Source: Sinonovacula constricta (taxonomy: Eukaryota > Mollusca > Bivalvia > Cardiida > Solecurtidae). From it: a stretch of DNA of 64,000 bases. The position numbers were made by a program, and so were the translations under genes. Below the pieces are notes generated by a model. It searched no databases, was not told where the DNA came from, and was given only the letters and a program-made list of their open reading frames with translations. Every line of letters starts with the position of its first letter. Position 1 is the stretch's first letter. The DNA is taken from positions 57,612,857 to 57,676,856 of the forward strand of contig CM017557.1 in the NCBI GenBank assembly GCA_007844125.1, given 5' to 3'. Shown here one piece after another: positions 34,741 to 45,334 of the stretch.

Positions 34741-35046
34741 AGACACCTCTGCAATGGGCTCACGTCAAGATTTTTGACAGAAATTTTAAAGTGTTATTTT
34801 AAGGATATTTTCAAATTAAAATAATACTTCTACATAAAATGAAAAAACATCTACTAAAAAAGACATATATTAAAGTAAATAATTAAAGATATTTAATTAA
34901 TTAAAGCACACTATTTTTGGAAGAATAACATAGTGATATTAATGCGCATTTGTAAATAAACATGGACGTGATCCACGAGGCAGTTTTGAAAGTCACGTGG
35001 ATCAAAAGTAGTCCCGACATTAAGTGAGCCAATGACAGAGGTGAAT
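34741..35046. repeat. Imperfect inverted-repeat pair enclosing 260 bp
   Basis: GACACCTCTGCAATGGGCTCAC at 34742 pairs with GTGAGCCAATGACAGAGGTG at 35024, with a few mismatches. Inside is a hairpin TGATCCACG/CGTGGATCA (34969-34977 and 34996-35004). Possibly a small MITE; no target duplication is evident. Confidence 0.35.
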
Positions 35047-35082
35047 GTATGAGCCGATGGTAGAGAGTGTGAAATTGTTTGT

Positions 35083-35393
35083 TTCTTTATTGGTTTTTCA
35101 TCCCACCAACAGTATTTCAGTTATCTGGAGATGATGTCCACTTGAAGCAGTTACAGTGCTGCTTTCACTGTGTATAGCTTGTTGTGAACACTTGGCATGA
35201 TACCATACATAGCCACATTATCCTGATACCAGGCCAACCAGTCATGGAACCACCCCTATATTTGCTTGAGCTTTAGCAAGGGAGCTATACTATTACCATT
35301 TTTAACAAGTCTGGTATGTCATGAACCAGGATCAAACCCAGAGCCTCCCGTACCTGGAGCTGATGCTCCACCGATTCCACAACCGGGTCCGGT
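35083..35393 (-). repeat. SINE-B copy 4
   Basis: Full order from TTTCATCCCACCAACAG to ACCGGGTCCGGT. No clean target duplication found. Confidence 0.92.
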
Positions 35394-35530
35394 CAAAGGT
35401 ATAGAATTTACACTGGGAGTTAATAGACAAAAAAGGTAAACATACAAAACATATATCACTTAATCACTGCAAATGGGCTGCAGAAAGTCTGCTGACAAAT
35501 TTAAGACATAACTATTGTTTTGTTTTAAAG

Positions 35531-36095
35531 GGCAATGCAGCAATACAATTATGGTCATTTTAGTAATGTGCACCTATAATTGGGGGAGGAAGACATTAGA
35601 CAGATGTATCAGTAAAATTATTAGCACACTGCAGGTCTGCTAGAGGAACTTTTCACAATAAAGGTTTGCACCCTGACCGGGACTTGAACCCACAAAGCAA
35701 GGGCAGAGTCAGTGGAGTTTCAAAGCGAGGGCAGGGTTAGTGGAGTTTCAAAGTGAGGGCAGAGTCAGTGGAGTTTTAAAGTGAGGGCAGAGTAAGTGGA
35801 GTTTCAAAGCAAGGGCAGAGTTAGTGGAGTTTCAAAGCGAGGGCAGAGTTAGTGGAGTTTCAAAGAGAGGGCAGTCAGTGGAGTTTCAAAGCGAGGGAAG
35901 AGTCAGTGGAGTTTCAAAGCGAGGCGAGGGCAGAGTCAGTGGAGTTTCAAAGTGAGGGCAGAGTTAGTGGAGTTTCAAAGCGAGGGCAGAGTCAGCGGAG
36001 TTTCAAAGTGAGGGCAGAGACAGTGGAGTTTCAAAGCGAGGGCAGAGTTAGTGGAGTTTCAAGTCCACAACTTCCACTAGGCCATGTGCACCACC
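35531..36095 (-). repeat. SINE-A copy carrying an internal 28-bp minisatellite
   Basis: 35531-35695 is the SINE-A body up to the box B complement GGGACTTGAACCCAC. 36062-36095 (CTTCCACTAGGCCATGTGCACC) is the family's 5' head. The two are separated by 13 units of about 28 bp, where other copies have a single 25-30 bp segment of matching sequence. Confidence 0.9.
35695..36062. repeat. 28-bp minisatellite born from the SINE-A head, 13 units
   Basis: GGGCAG or a variant starts at 35701, 35729, 35757, 35785, 35813, 35841, 35869, 35895, 35928, 35956, 35984, 36012 and 36040. The unit GAGGGCAGAGTCAGTGGAGT plus TTCAAAGC matches the SINE-A head segment GAGG-CTAAGCAGTCAGAGGAGTTACAAA seen at 9185, 16262 and 28235. 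Confidence 0.95.
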
Positions 36096-36099
36096 AAGG

Positions 36100-36595
36100 A
36101 CATTTTATTCATTCTTATTTTTATTTCTTAAAAATAGACTGAAATACAGTGACACTGTTTGTCTTATAAAAACACAGTCTTTTGGCAAATACTGTCTAAT
36201 ACTTGGTGAAAAGTGTATCCATTGTACAGTATCATCAATTTACAACAGCAATCAAACTAATTGGTTCAATTAACCAAATGTTGGAACCCAATTAGAGCAG
36301 GTAGGGTTTCACAAATAAATGAGCAACATAAAAGGATTAATGTGGGATGTTATACAAATGGTTTTGTATGCTCCATTGTAGTTACAAAATCAGAATTGAT
36401 AGGCAGCCAATTACATTTCAAACTCAAGATGGCTGTTATGACTAAAATAAAAATAATATGACGTATTTAGTTTAATGTGCCCATCGTCATGTTGTATGTC
36501 AATCTGTTTTCTTTTAGAACTGAGCTTTTTCCCTTAACCTACCTTTGTTAAGGTATACTCATGCCTGTTTTTGATTTGTGATTTTTTTTTTAATT
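36100..36595. other. Non-coding, nothing recognised
   Basis: No feature supported. Confidence 0.5.
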
Positions 36596-36596
36596 G

Positions 36597-36672
36597 AAAT
36601 ATTCCTCCAATAATATTTGAGTCATCTTAAATTCACTTAAGGTAGATATGGTACTGCCTTCACAGTGATAGA
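36597..36672 (-). repeat. SINE-B fragment
   Basis: CCTCCAATAATATTTGAGTCATC and AGATATGGTACTGCCTTCAC correspond to the 3' part of SINE-B. Confidence 0.6.
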
Positions 36673-36697
36673 AAGATTTCAAAACTTGGCATCAATC

Positions 36698-36926
36698 CAG
36701 GGATAGATCCAGAGGGTTGGGGGCAGGTAAAAGTGTGGAGTTGTGAATACATATGTGTAAGGTTAAAAAATAATAAGCTTTTAAATTGAATATTGTCTGT
36801 TGACTGCTTAGGTAGAAGTAAGGGTACCTTACTGTGTATATGTATCCAGTAGTTACTGCTATAACGTTGAACGGATCTTGATTCATGCCTACCCCACCCC
36901 ACCCCCATTTTCTGGATCTTCCCCTG
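36698..36926. mobile_element. hAT-like MITE, 229 bp
   Basis: Left end CAGGGATAGATCCAGAG; right end inverted CAGGGGAAGATCCAGAA. The flanking octamers CATCAATC (36690-36697) and CATCAAAT (36927-36934) agree at 6 of 8. CAGGG ends and an 8-bp duplication are hAT superfamily traits. The interior is G-rich near the left end and C-rich near the right, so the terminal repeats extend inward as homopurine/homopyrimidine arms. Confidence 0.75.
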
Positions 36927-36934
36927 CATCAAAT

Positions 36935-37742
36935 CATGCTAATCAGTCCTGAAACTAGCCTTTTATTATGCCAAGAGTAAGTAAGGGAGAGTACCAAACT
37001 CATACATTTGACGTATTAATGCACTAATGAATATCATTTTTGTGGTGGCAAAATCTATGTAATTTCTTGATAATGTAACAGGAATAATAACATGGAGAAC
37101 TCTAACATGAAGCGCAAAATAAATAGTTTGTATACTTTTAATGAACAAATTACATAAATATCCAAAATAAAAGCAGAGGTTACACTTTAACAATAAGACA
37201 ACTGTGAAAACAAAAATTGCTTCGATATGCAGATTTATGCAAAATTTCCTTCCAATCGGTCCTCTTATCTATTTTTCTACTTAGTTGAATGACGATAATA
37301 ATTATTTACAATACTAATTATGGTACTATCAACATGGTATATTTAGAATGCTACTAAAATTAATAAAATTCATCTACCTGTCTATCTCGATGGCTATACT
37401 AATGTTGATTTGAAGCTTTAAGGGACTGAGGTCTAATTGTCTACATGCCTATGTATATTTTTATCTCAGACAAGTATCGCCCTTTTTAAAAAAACATTAT
37501 CAGTCTTTAATGACCAGCGTAACTAGTTTTCTTGTGTTGCAAGGTAAATAATGCAGCACACAGAAGTTGCAAAAATTAAATATTTCTGATCATTATAATG
37601 AAAAGGTACACCTGATATTGTAAAATATGTCGAAATAAGGATCTTTACAAATCCGACTGTTAATGAATTGGGCCCCAGGTCTGTTAAATAGAAGGATTGT
37701 ACAGCATATCGTTAAGCACATGTATATAATGTAACAGAAATG
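36935..37742. other. Non-coding, nothing recognised
   Basis: AT-rich, no feature supported. Confidence 0.5.
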
Positions 37743-37754
37743 TTTGTCTTGAGG

Positions 37755-37978
37755 GGATGCCCGTGGTGTAGTGGTAGAGTCGCGGATTAGTCTCTCACAC
37801 CATAGGTTCGAGTCCTGTTCGGGGCGAAGGACTTAATATGGGAAGGTTTTCCAGCTGACTTACTGTGCACCGGTGGTTCTACCCGACATTTGTCAGGGGT
37901 CTTCCTCCACCAAAAAGTTGGACGTTGCTTTAATGATCATAATTGGTCGCTGCAATGTACTTCAACAACAAAACAAAC
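37755..37978 (+). repeat. SINE-A copy with 12-bp target duplication
   Basis: TTTGTCTTGAGG (37743-37754) and TTTGTGTTGAGG (37979-37990), 11 of 12 identical. Head GGATGCCCGTGGTGTAGTGG, box A TAGTGGTAGAGTCG, box B GGTTCGAGTCCTG, tail ending AACAACAAAACAAAC. Confidence 0.95.
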
Positions 37979-38078
37979 TTTGTGTTGAGGAGGCTGTGGG
38001 GTTCTGAGTCTGAGACTATTACTGCTAGTCTGTGACCTGTTTATTTTGTTTCACCTGATTGTCTAAAACAGCGGAATG

Positions 38079-38320
38079 GGGCACCAGTGACATAGTGGTA
38101 GAGTCACCAACTTGTAACTTACTCCTTTGACTGCTTAGCCTCTCTTTGCTTAGGTTTAAGTCCCATTCTGGGTGAAGGACTTAATGTGGTAAGGTCTTCC
38201 ATCTAACCTACGGTGCGCCAATGGTACTTTCGAGATATTTGTTTGGGGTCTTTCTCCACCAAAATTGCTGGTCATCGATATAATGATCATAAATGCGATG
38301 TATTTCAAAACAAAACAAAC
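38079..38320 (+). repeat. SINE-A copy
   Basis: ACATAGTGGTAGAGTC (box A), AGGTTTAAGTCCC (box B), body TGGTACTTTCGAGATATTTG and tail TTTCAAAACAAAACAAAC. Same orientation as the copy 100 bp upstream. Confidence 0.93.
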
Positions 38321-38528
38321 ATATTTATGAGAACAATGTATTTTAAACTCATATTATTTAAGCTTTAGCAGGTTGTTCTGACATTAGGTGTCACTAGAGA
38401 TTCAAGAAAATCTTAATCCTTCATGCTACATTTGTTATTAATCCATTTAAAATTGCACCCACACATACTTTATACATAGATATTTGCTGACTTTTTCATG
38501 CAAAGGTACATGTACAATGTAACTAGGT

Positions 38529-38681
38529 TGTTTGTTGCTTTTATCATCACACCAACAGTATTTCAGTTATCTGGTATACCACTACCATTATTTACAACTT
38601 TGGTGTGTAGCGGCCTGGGTTCGAACCTGGGGCCTCCTGTACCTGGAGCTGATGCTCTGATTGCGCTACCAGGTCTGGTCA
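38529..38681 (-). repeat. SINE-B copy with about 150 bp internal deletion
   Basis: ACACCAACAGTATTTCAGTTATCTGG is joined directly to TATACCACTACCATT, and box B GGGTTCGAACCTGGGG and the head ACCAGGTCTGGT follow. The block from the GACAGTGTCC region to the gagctat region of the other copies is absent. Confidence 0.9.
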
Positions 38682-38867
38682 ATGTAACTAGACATATACA
38701 GCTGATAGGAAATACTGAAGATACAGATTAGACAAGTCCCAGCAAGCTCAAGAAAGTAATAGGTTAATAAAGTAACCAAGACAGTTTATGCCTTTTATAT
38801 TTATCAATTTGATAAATCAATTTATATATGACTTAATTTGCATTATATATATTATGAATATATTCCC

Positions 38868-38945
38868 GCTGAACTATGGTGCACCAGTTGTAATACCCAC
38901 AGACATTTTCCTGAGATCTTCGTCCACCAATATTATATACAGATC
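38868..38945 (+). repeat. SINE-A 3' fragment
   Basis: CGCTGAACTATGGTGCACC, ACAGACATTTTCCTGAGATC and TTCGTCCACCAA are the family body. Confidence 0.7.
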
Positions 38946-39012
38946 TTGCACCAAATGAATGAAGTTTCTGACTGCTTAGTCGAACATTGCTCTATTATAT
39001 ACATATATTATG

Positions 39013-39320
39013 ACCGGACCTGGTAGCGCAATCGGTAGAGCATCGGCTCCAGGTACGAGAGGCCCCGGGTTCGATCCCGGGCTGCGACATACCAAAGTCG
39101 TTAAAAATGGTATTGGTATAGCTCCCTTGCTAACGCTCAAGCAAATATAAGGGTAGTTCCACGACTGGTTGGCCCGGTGTCAGGATAATGTGACTGGGTG
39201 TGGTATCATGCCAGGTGTTCTCGGCATGCTATACACAGTGAAGGCAGCACTATATCTGCTTCAAGTGGACACCGTCTTCAGATAACTGAAATACTGTTGG
39301 TGGGACGATAAACCCAATAA
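39013..39320 (+). repeat. SINE-B reference copy with perfect 12-bp target duplication
   Basis: ACATATATTATG at 39001-39012 and 39321-39332 gives exact ends and a length of 308 bp. Head ACCGGACCTGGTAGCGCAAT, box A region TAGCGCAATCGGTAGAGC, box B GGGTTCGATCCCGGG, body CAGGATAATGTGACTGGGTG and CAAGTGGACACCG, 3' end AACCCAATAA. It has no long poly-A. The intact duplication and GC-rich, unmutated head suggest it is the youngest SINE here. Confidence 0.97.
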
Positions 39321-39334
39321 ACATATATTATGTA

Positions 39335-41065
39335 CAGGATCGAAGATAGCAATAATAAGCATGACAATTGCAGATTTCACCCAAGGACAAACAACGACCC
39401 AATAAATTATGGTAACAAGTTCCTTAGCCTCACTTCAAAGTCCAACATCACCTGTTTTATAGCGTTGTCAGTCATGTGCACCTAATACCATGATAGGTTT
39501 CAAAAGGAATGATCAAAACTTCATAAAAAATTTGTTTGTATATGGCTCAGCTAACAGTTATGTACTTATATCTTTGTTTACTTTAAAGTGCAATTTTCTG
39601 TTTAATTTTCTCGCATGTCCCGTTGAATTTGTGACCTTGTGAAGGAGGTCACATTATAAACTTTTCAAGACAAACTGCAATACCCTTCATACAGCAACTA
39701 AAATCAATAATGAGCAAATAAATGTGTTGTAGTATTAGCGATACAAATATTCCAGTACAAGATTGTTCAAAACAGCATGTTCACATTCTGTATGAAATAT
39801 GTTGAAATAAATGGATAATTGTTTAAAGGCCTTAGGTCAAAGTGACTTGGTCATATTTATTGCTTTTTTTTTTAAAAAACAATAACAATGCAAGTCTGAC
39901 AAACCACTGTAAGTATATGCCCTCTGATCCCTAAATTATGTGAATATCTTTTGAAATATTGCGTTGTTTTTAGGTTGGAAGAATAAAAAACGTCACACTT
40001 TTAATCTATTTTTAACATGTTTAATCTCAACAACTTAGAATACCTTCATTTTTTTTCATTTGTGTAAAGACTGAAAAGCTATTCCAAATTTTTTATGTTT
40101 ATAAGTCACAAATTAACCATGCTTTTGTAGAAATCAGGCTAAAGAACATGACTTTTAAAAAAAAAAAATTCTCATAAAAAACCAGACATAGACTTTGACA
40201 TAAGTATTAGTAACTTTGATTAAGTAATTTTTAATAGGGTAAAGCAAGTGTAATAAAAAATACATGAGTTGTATACTTTTATATTGACATGTATGCCAAA
40301 TTTTAAGAAAATTCTCCAATTTTGAATTGATGGATATTTTAGTTTTCTAAAATAGGTATTTAAGGTGCCTCTTTTTGAGAAATAAGAAAATTCCAAATAC
40401 ATGTGTTTTATGTTATATCCTCTTTATTAGAAGGGTTTTGCTACTAAGCATCATTTTGAAACAAACTATAGCATAAGACAAACCAACCAAACATGTTACT
40501 TGATTGGTTTGACAAAAACCATCCCAAATATGTAATTGATTGTTTACAAACCCAACATGTTGAAGACTGATTTTTCCATTGTTTCTGATTACTGTGCTTT
40601 ATTAAAAAATCACCAAGCTCTTGATGGCCAAACATTTTATTTCAGGGTTCTATAATGTAATTTGGTTCATGCTGCAAAATGATTTCAACATATGGTCTTG
40701 ATTTTTTTAGACATTGAATATACCATGTAACAAATTTGTAATAAAATTTAGCACAAATCATACAATTACAATCCATTTACATAATAAGAATTAAAAATTG
40801 CACATGTTTCCTTTTTAATCTGGCAAAGTGATATAATTGTGAAAGTGAAAAATTAGGAAGAAGAAAAGTTGGACATGCGCGCTCATACCGGGAATCGAAC
40901 CCTCAACCCCCACACCTTACCCGTTTTAAAGCATTTTAACACAAATTTTGATACTCTTCATTGGGCGGTGCAGCATAACATTTGCTCTACCTTACCTTTT
41001 GTGCAAAGTATTTTTTAATTTTCTGAGGTCTACATGTGTGTATAAAAAAGCTGTAGATATGGTCC
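39335..41065. other. Non-coding, nothing firm
   Basis: AT-rich. 40888-40910 (minus strand GGTTCGATTCCCGG) looks like an isolated box B, with a possible box A (GGTAGAGCAAATG) far away near 40995. This spacing is too large for a tRNA. Confidence 0.4.
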
Positions 41066-41069
41066 TTAA

Positions 41070-41461
41070 AGGTGATTCTGAAAACTAACTGAATTGTTAG
41101 ACTGAACTAATTGCGGAAAAAAAAATCAATCTCTGTATTCTTTCCAATAGTATAAAAAGCTTGATAGTGGTCTCTGCTAAAAATAGATATCGATGTCAGA
41201 GTGAATTACCTGGATAACTATATAACGTGATCTCAAAAGTTAGTGGTCACATGTTTGTTTTTTTAAGTTTAAAAATAGCTATCTCTACAGCATTGTTCAG
41301 ATAAGAAACCTGTTTGCAATGACGAGTGCTGATTTATGCTTGACTTTTCACACAGATCTAGGACATCAATGTCATTTGCAGGACCTTTTTAGGTAACAAT
41401 AAATTATTTGGTTATTTGAGAAAATAAAATAAGTTTTGGTCCAAACTGTCGGATACCACCT
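41070..41461 (+). mobile_element. MITE-T copy 7, internal deletion near left end
   Basis: TTAA at 41066-41069 and 41462-41465. After AGGTGATTCTG the sequence jumps to AACTAACTGAATTGTTAGAC, so about 90-100 bp of the left arm is missing. The right end is GTCGGATACCACCT. Confidence 0.9.
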
Positions 41462-41465
41462 TTAA

Positions 41466-42960
41466 GTCAGAAGACATCCACATCATGTACTTATTTAGTA
41501 CATCCGTGCAGATGGAAAAACACTTTTACATTCATCAAGTCAATATACTAAACAAGTCAGGAGGTGCTTCAGAAAATATTGTCCTGTCTCAAGCATCTCC
41601 GCCATTAAGTCAAATAAACAAGAGGCTTAACTATACAAAAGTAATGCAATTACTGTAGTATGTAACTTTTGAGGGTATATTCTAATCCAGCTGAGCATCA
41701 CTTAGATAGGTTAATGCAAAAAAAATGTAGATCCAGATCAGCTGGAAGCTGCCTGTTCAGGATCCGTGCTATTTGCTGCAAAGTCATAATCAAAAAACTT
41801 CTGTCTCTACTGCATGATTTTTTTATATAATAATAAAAAATAGAATAGGTAACGAGGAAATTTAGCAGGCAAAGTGTTAAAATGTGCCTTTCACTGTTGC
41901 AAGTCTCAAATCCTTCTTGACTGGGTCTCAAGTAGGGATTTAGACAACCAAGTGTTCAACCAACAAAAATACTGTATATCAGTCAATTTGATTATTTCCA
42001 ATAGTATAAGGGGCTTAAAATGGCTGAAAGTGGTGTTCAAAACAATGTACTATTTTCTTACAGTAACTTATGTAAGTGAATAAAATAAGTAAGGCACCAT
42101 TCAAAATGGAAAGGTTATTATTGGATTTTCATTTGAGAAATTCTAGACTAATAGCAGATTAATAGCTCGCAATAGTAAAAGGTCTATGTAATAGAGTTAT
42201 GCAACAATTTCTTGACATCAAGGTGCAAATAGGCTGTTGAAATAAATAAGCAAGTTAGCAAACAGGAGGTAAAAGTGAGCATTTGTTTTGGACAAGTTTT
42301 ATTTTCTAAAAAAAGGTTACTTTGTGAAACTGATAAAAACTGTCAACTTCCGTCATTTTTCTACATCGTCTTCCTTCCTCTGTAACATTTTGCAATGAAC
42401 ATGTACTGTGTTACAACAATTTTCTAACCCCTCTATTTTTCGCGATGTTTTTTTGCGACATTGTTTTTCTAAGACTGTTTAAATTTGGTGTCACCAAACA
42501 CACATAAACGTCATGAAATGATCAAACAGACTGTAACTTTAAACATGGTTCTTCAGTATTTTTTTTTTTTTCATATAGCAGCATGATATCACTGAGTTTT
42601 GAAATTGTGGTTTGTTTCTGCCTTTATTTACATTGTTGTTGTTTTTACAAACTATTTTCCAGAATTTAACAATAAAAATCGAAAACATGTTTTACTTTCC
42701 CTCAAATTTCATTTTATTTATGTAACAGCCAGCAGGTAAAATATACAAAACTTAGAGTAGTTTTCTGTGACTTTTGACATTGTTTTTGACATTGTTTTAT
42801 TTGTTTTGGTTTACCTGACAGTCCGGCGACATTTCTCCCACATAATTATCCACATAATTCAAACATACATAAAGCCTTTCTGTCTCTGTCATAATTAACA
42901 CAAACACAATATATAGCAATAACAAAAGTACTTATCATTTTATGTCATCTGAAAAGTGGC
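41466..42960. other. Non-coding with one hairpin-repeat copy
   Basis: 41695-41880 carries AGATCCAGATCAGCTGGAAGC and TGCTATTTGCTGCAAAGTC, resembling the 7965-8160 repeat. The rest is AT-rich. Confidence 0.45.
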
Positions 42961-42961
42961 A

Positions 42962-43408
42962 TTTGGACCAAAAATCTTTCCAGTAAGCAACCAAATCATT
43001 GTTACCTGAACAGATCTCACGAAATGCTGTTAACTGATGTCCTAAACCTACGTGAAAAGTGACCCATTATGCCACAATCGTCATTAAAAACTGTATTTCC
43101 TACCTGAGCCACGCTAGATAAGGAAAATCACGTGACAACTTATGTTTTAGCTTACATCGTCTTCTGCACTGACACTGTAGCCTATTTTCAATAGGAATTC
43201 CGAATGTTCCAATTCTAGATTTGAAAAGAATGAACAATTTTAGAGCTGATTAATGACCTTTACCACCCTAAAATTGAGATACTGTTTATAAGAGTCCAAG
43301 CTTAGACTAAAATATGATTTTTCTGCAGAAATTATTGCTCAAATACTCCATACTGAGGTCAGATATTGTTACATATGTCTGATACAGGCAAACTGTCAGA
43401 TACCACCT
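42962..43408 (-). mobile_element. MITE-T copy 8, left end eroded
   Basis: Starts at TTTGGACCAAAAATC with the outer bases lost. Ends GTCAGATACCACCT and TTAA at 43409-43412. Confidence 0.88.
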
Positions 43409-43504
43409 TTAAACAAGTATATGCAGACTTAACATCTTGTTCACTGGGTACATATAATTTTTTACATTTGAGGGATGAATTAGTAGGAATTTATTTTCCC
43501 TTAT

Positions 43505-43700
43505 TATCAATAAAGTAACCGCTAGGTGGCGTAGTAGTTTGCACGTGTTTTAAGTGTAATTTTGGCGGTTTAAGTCATTCAATTTTGGGTAACCGACTGA
43601 ACCAGACGACAAATTTATATTTGATATGGGTATACATGTATGGTTAATATTATGGTAACTGTCAAACATATTTTGTATCGGTTACCCAAGTGCTATTCAT
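43505..43700. repeat. tRNA-like boxes and a 12-bp perfect inverted repeat
   Basis: GGTGGCGTAGTAGTTTGCACG (box A-like, about 43526) and GGCGGTTTAAGTCATTC (box B-like, about 43564) suggest a decayed SINE head. TTGGGTAACCGA at 43585-43596 is perfectly inverted at 43678-43689. Confidence 0.35.
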
Positions 43701-43839
43701 TAAGGATTACCAATTATAAGTATTTAACTGAATATTTTTTTTTTTTTTATCCGGTTGCATAATGGTTAACAGGGAATACTGGATCCCGATAGTATTTACA
43801 GTTATCTGGATATCAAAAGTGGTATTTGTTGACATCCCT

Positions 43840-43935
43840 ACTTTTCACATAAATGTTGGACATCAATAAACAGTATTTTGCATAATTTTTTGAGGTAACA
43901 ATAAATTACATGGTCCAATCTGTCAAGTACCACCT
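43840..43935 (+). mobile_element. MITE-T right-end fragment (copy 9)
   Basis: CATCAATAAACAGTATTTTGCA, GAGGTAACAATAAATTA and GTCAAGTACCACCT match the right 95 bp of the family. TTAA follows at 43936-43939. Confidence 0.85.
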
Positions 43936-43969
43936 TTAACGGTTATGCAAAAAAGGTAAATCTACAAAC

Positions 43970-44036
43970 CTGGAGGTGTGGCCTCATCATCAGAGCTATC
44001 CTCGGAAAATGGGTGACCTTGACCCTGGATCACACC
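43970..44036 (-). CDS. Candidate internal exon, 67 nt, unknown gene
   Basis: On the minus strand the tract GATGTTTTTCTTCCAG precedes it, a strong acceptor with 9 of 11 pyrimidines, and CCTCCAG|GTTTGT follows it as a donor. It encodes 22 codons plus one base: GVIQGQGHPFSEDS, then SDDEATPP. The peptide is acidic and serine-rich, typical of a disordered linker or phosphorylation region, and the composition is unlike its AT-rich flanks. It enters in phase 0 and leaves in phase 1. The right end of a MITE-T fragment lies 34 bp beyond the donor. I cannot name the gene, and I found no partner exon on this strand. The plus-strand frame across it is a shadow. Confidence 0.5.
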
Positions 44037-44039
44037 CTG

Positions 44040-44840
44040 GAAGAAAAACATCCGCATCATCAATCAGGATAAATCACATATTTTATGAACCTTCTTTGGC
44101 ACTCAATTTATGTCTACAACTCTGTGAACACAGTCTTCAGCTATCCACAAGCACAATAGTCGGGCCTACCAGAAAACACCACATCTCAGCTAACAGCCTG
44201 TCTGAGGGTCTAAAATATCACAGTATGGTACCCATTCCAAACTCAAATTTTAGCAAATGCAGAAAACGTAACTTTGTTTTGTTTGTAACAATAAAATCAC
44301 ACACAGCTGCATTTGTTTAAACACCTCACTTTTATAATCATTTTTGTTAGCTTTTATGGTAAAAAAAATTAACACATCTCCCTTTGTTAATATTATTAAA
44401 AAAAAGAACACATGCACAGCACAGACCCTCTCAACAGCAGCTGATGCTGAAGTTTTGTAGTAGTATTTCAAGTTCATTTCTTTTTTTTTTAATATTTACT
44501 TTATTGAAAACTCGGAAAACAATAACACTGCTTTCTTAAGAAAATAAAGACAATTTTCAATTTTTGACTATACTGTTTTAACTCCATGGTGTCTTACATT
44601 ACATAAGTTGCAACTAAAAAAAAACATTCCCATGTGTTCATTATATGAAGAAAGCAACTATTTTTATTGTGTTACCATAAACACAATATTACAAAATAAT
44701 ATACCAAAATATATCTAGTGAAATGCAACTAGCATCCTTCTCGAACAAATGATAGACTGAATCATTTAGAGAAAGATACATTTTAAACAAAGCGGGACTA
44801 CTTTTTGCTTATCTTTTTATCCTGCTTGCACCAACAGATC
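44040..44840. other. Non-coding, nothing recognised
   Basis: Would be intron if the exon at 43970-44036 is real. No second exon is evident. Confidence 0.45.
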
Positions 44841-44847
44841 AGGTTTA

Positions 44848-45162
44848 CTTTGTTTATTGGGTTTAACATCCCACCAACAGTATTTAAGTTATCTGGAGAC
44901 AGTGTCCACTTAAATCAGTTATAGTGCTACCATCGCTGTGTATAGCATGCCGTGAATACCTGGCATGATACCACACCCAGTCACATTATCCTGACACCGG
45001 GCCAAACAGTCGTGGAACTACCCTTATATTTGCTTGAGTGTTAGCAAGGGAGCTTTACCACTTCCATTTTTAACAACTATGGTATGTTGCAGCCCGGGAT
45101 CAAAACCTAGTGTCTCGCGTACCTGGAGCAGACACTCTACCGATAAAGCTACCATATCATGT
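44848..45162 (-). repeat. SINE-B copy with perfect 11-bp target duplication
   Basis: GATCAGGTTTA at 44837-44847 and 45163-45173. 315 bp. The family order is complete, but the head is mutated (ACCATATCAT in place of ACCAGGTCCGGT). Confidence 0.95.
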
Positions 45163-45334
45163 GATCAGGTTTAGACAAATAGTGTAAATAGTTCCCATGC
45201 CGTGGCCGCACAGTGATCAAGACCTATAATATTTGCTGCTACAACAATTACGTCTCTATCAAACTGTCTTCTTGTCTCAGAATGCTGTTCATTGCAGAGA
45301 ACTAAGAGTTTCCTGTATTTATGTTGTTGTTTTT

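Noticed and set aside
35852..36142. 96-codon frame with repeating GVSKRG-like peptide
   Set aside because: Translation of the 28-bp minisatellite; the unit is not a multiple of three, and frame shifts at irregular units.
39013..39090. Possible tRNA gene
   Set aside because: Has polymerase III boxes but belongs to SINE-B, with exact target duplications around a 308-bp unit. The same holds for the heads in SINE-A, C and D.
40885..41000. Isolated box B-like sequence
   Set aside because: The only box A-like word is about 100 bp away, too far for a tRNA, and no SINE body is recognisable.
43976..44320. 114-codon plus-strand frame
   Set aside because: Opposite the better supported minus-strand exon and lacks splice or motif support.
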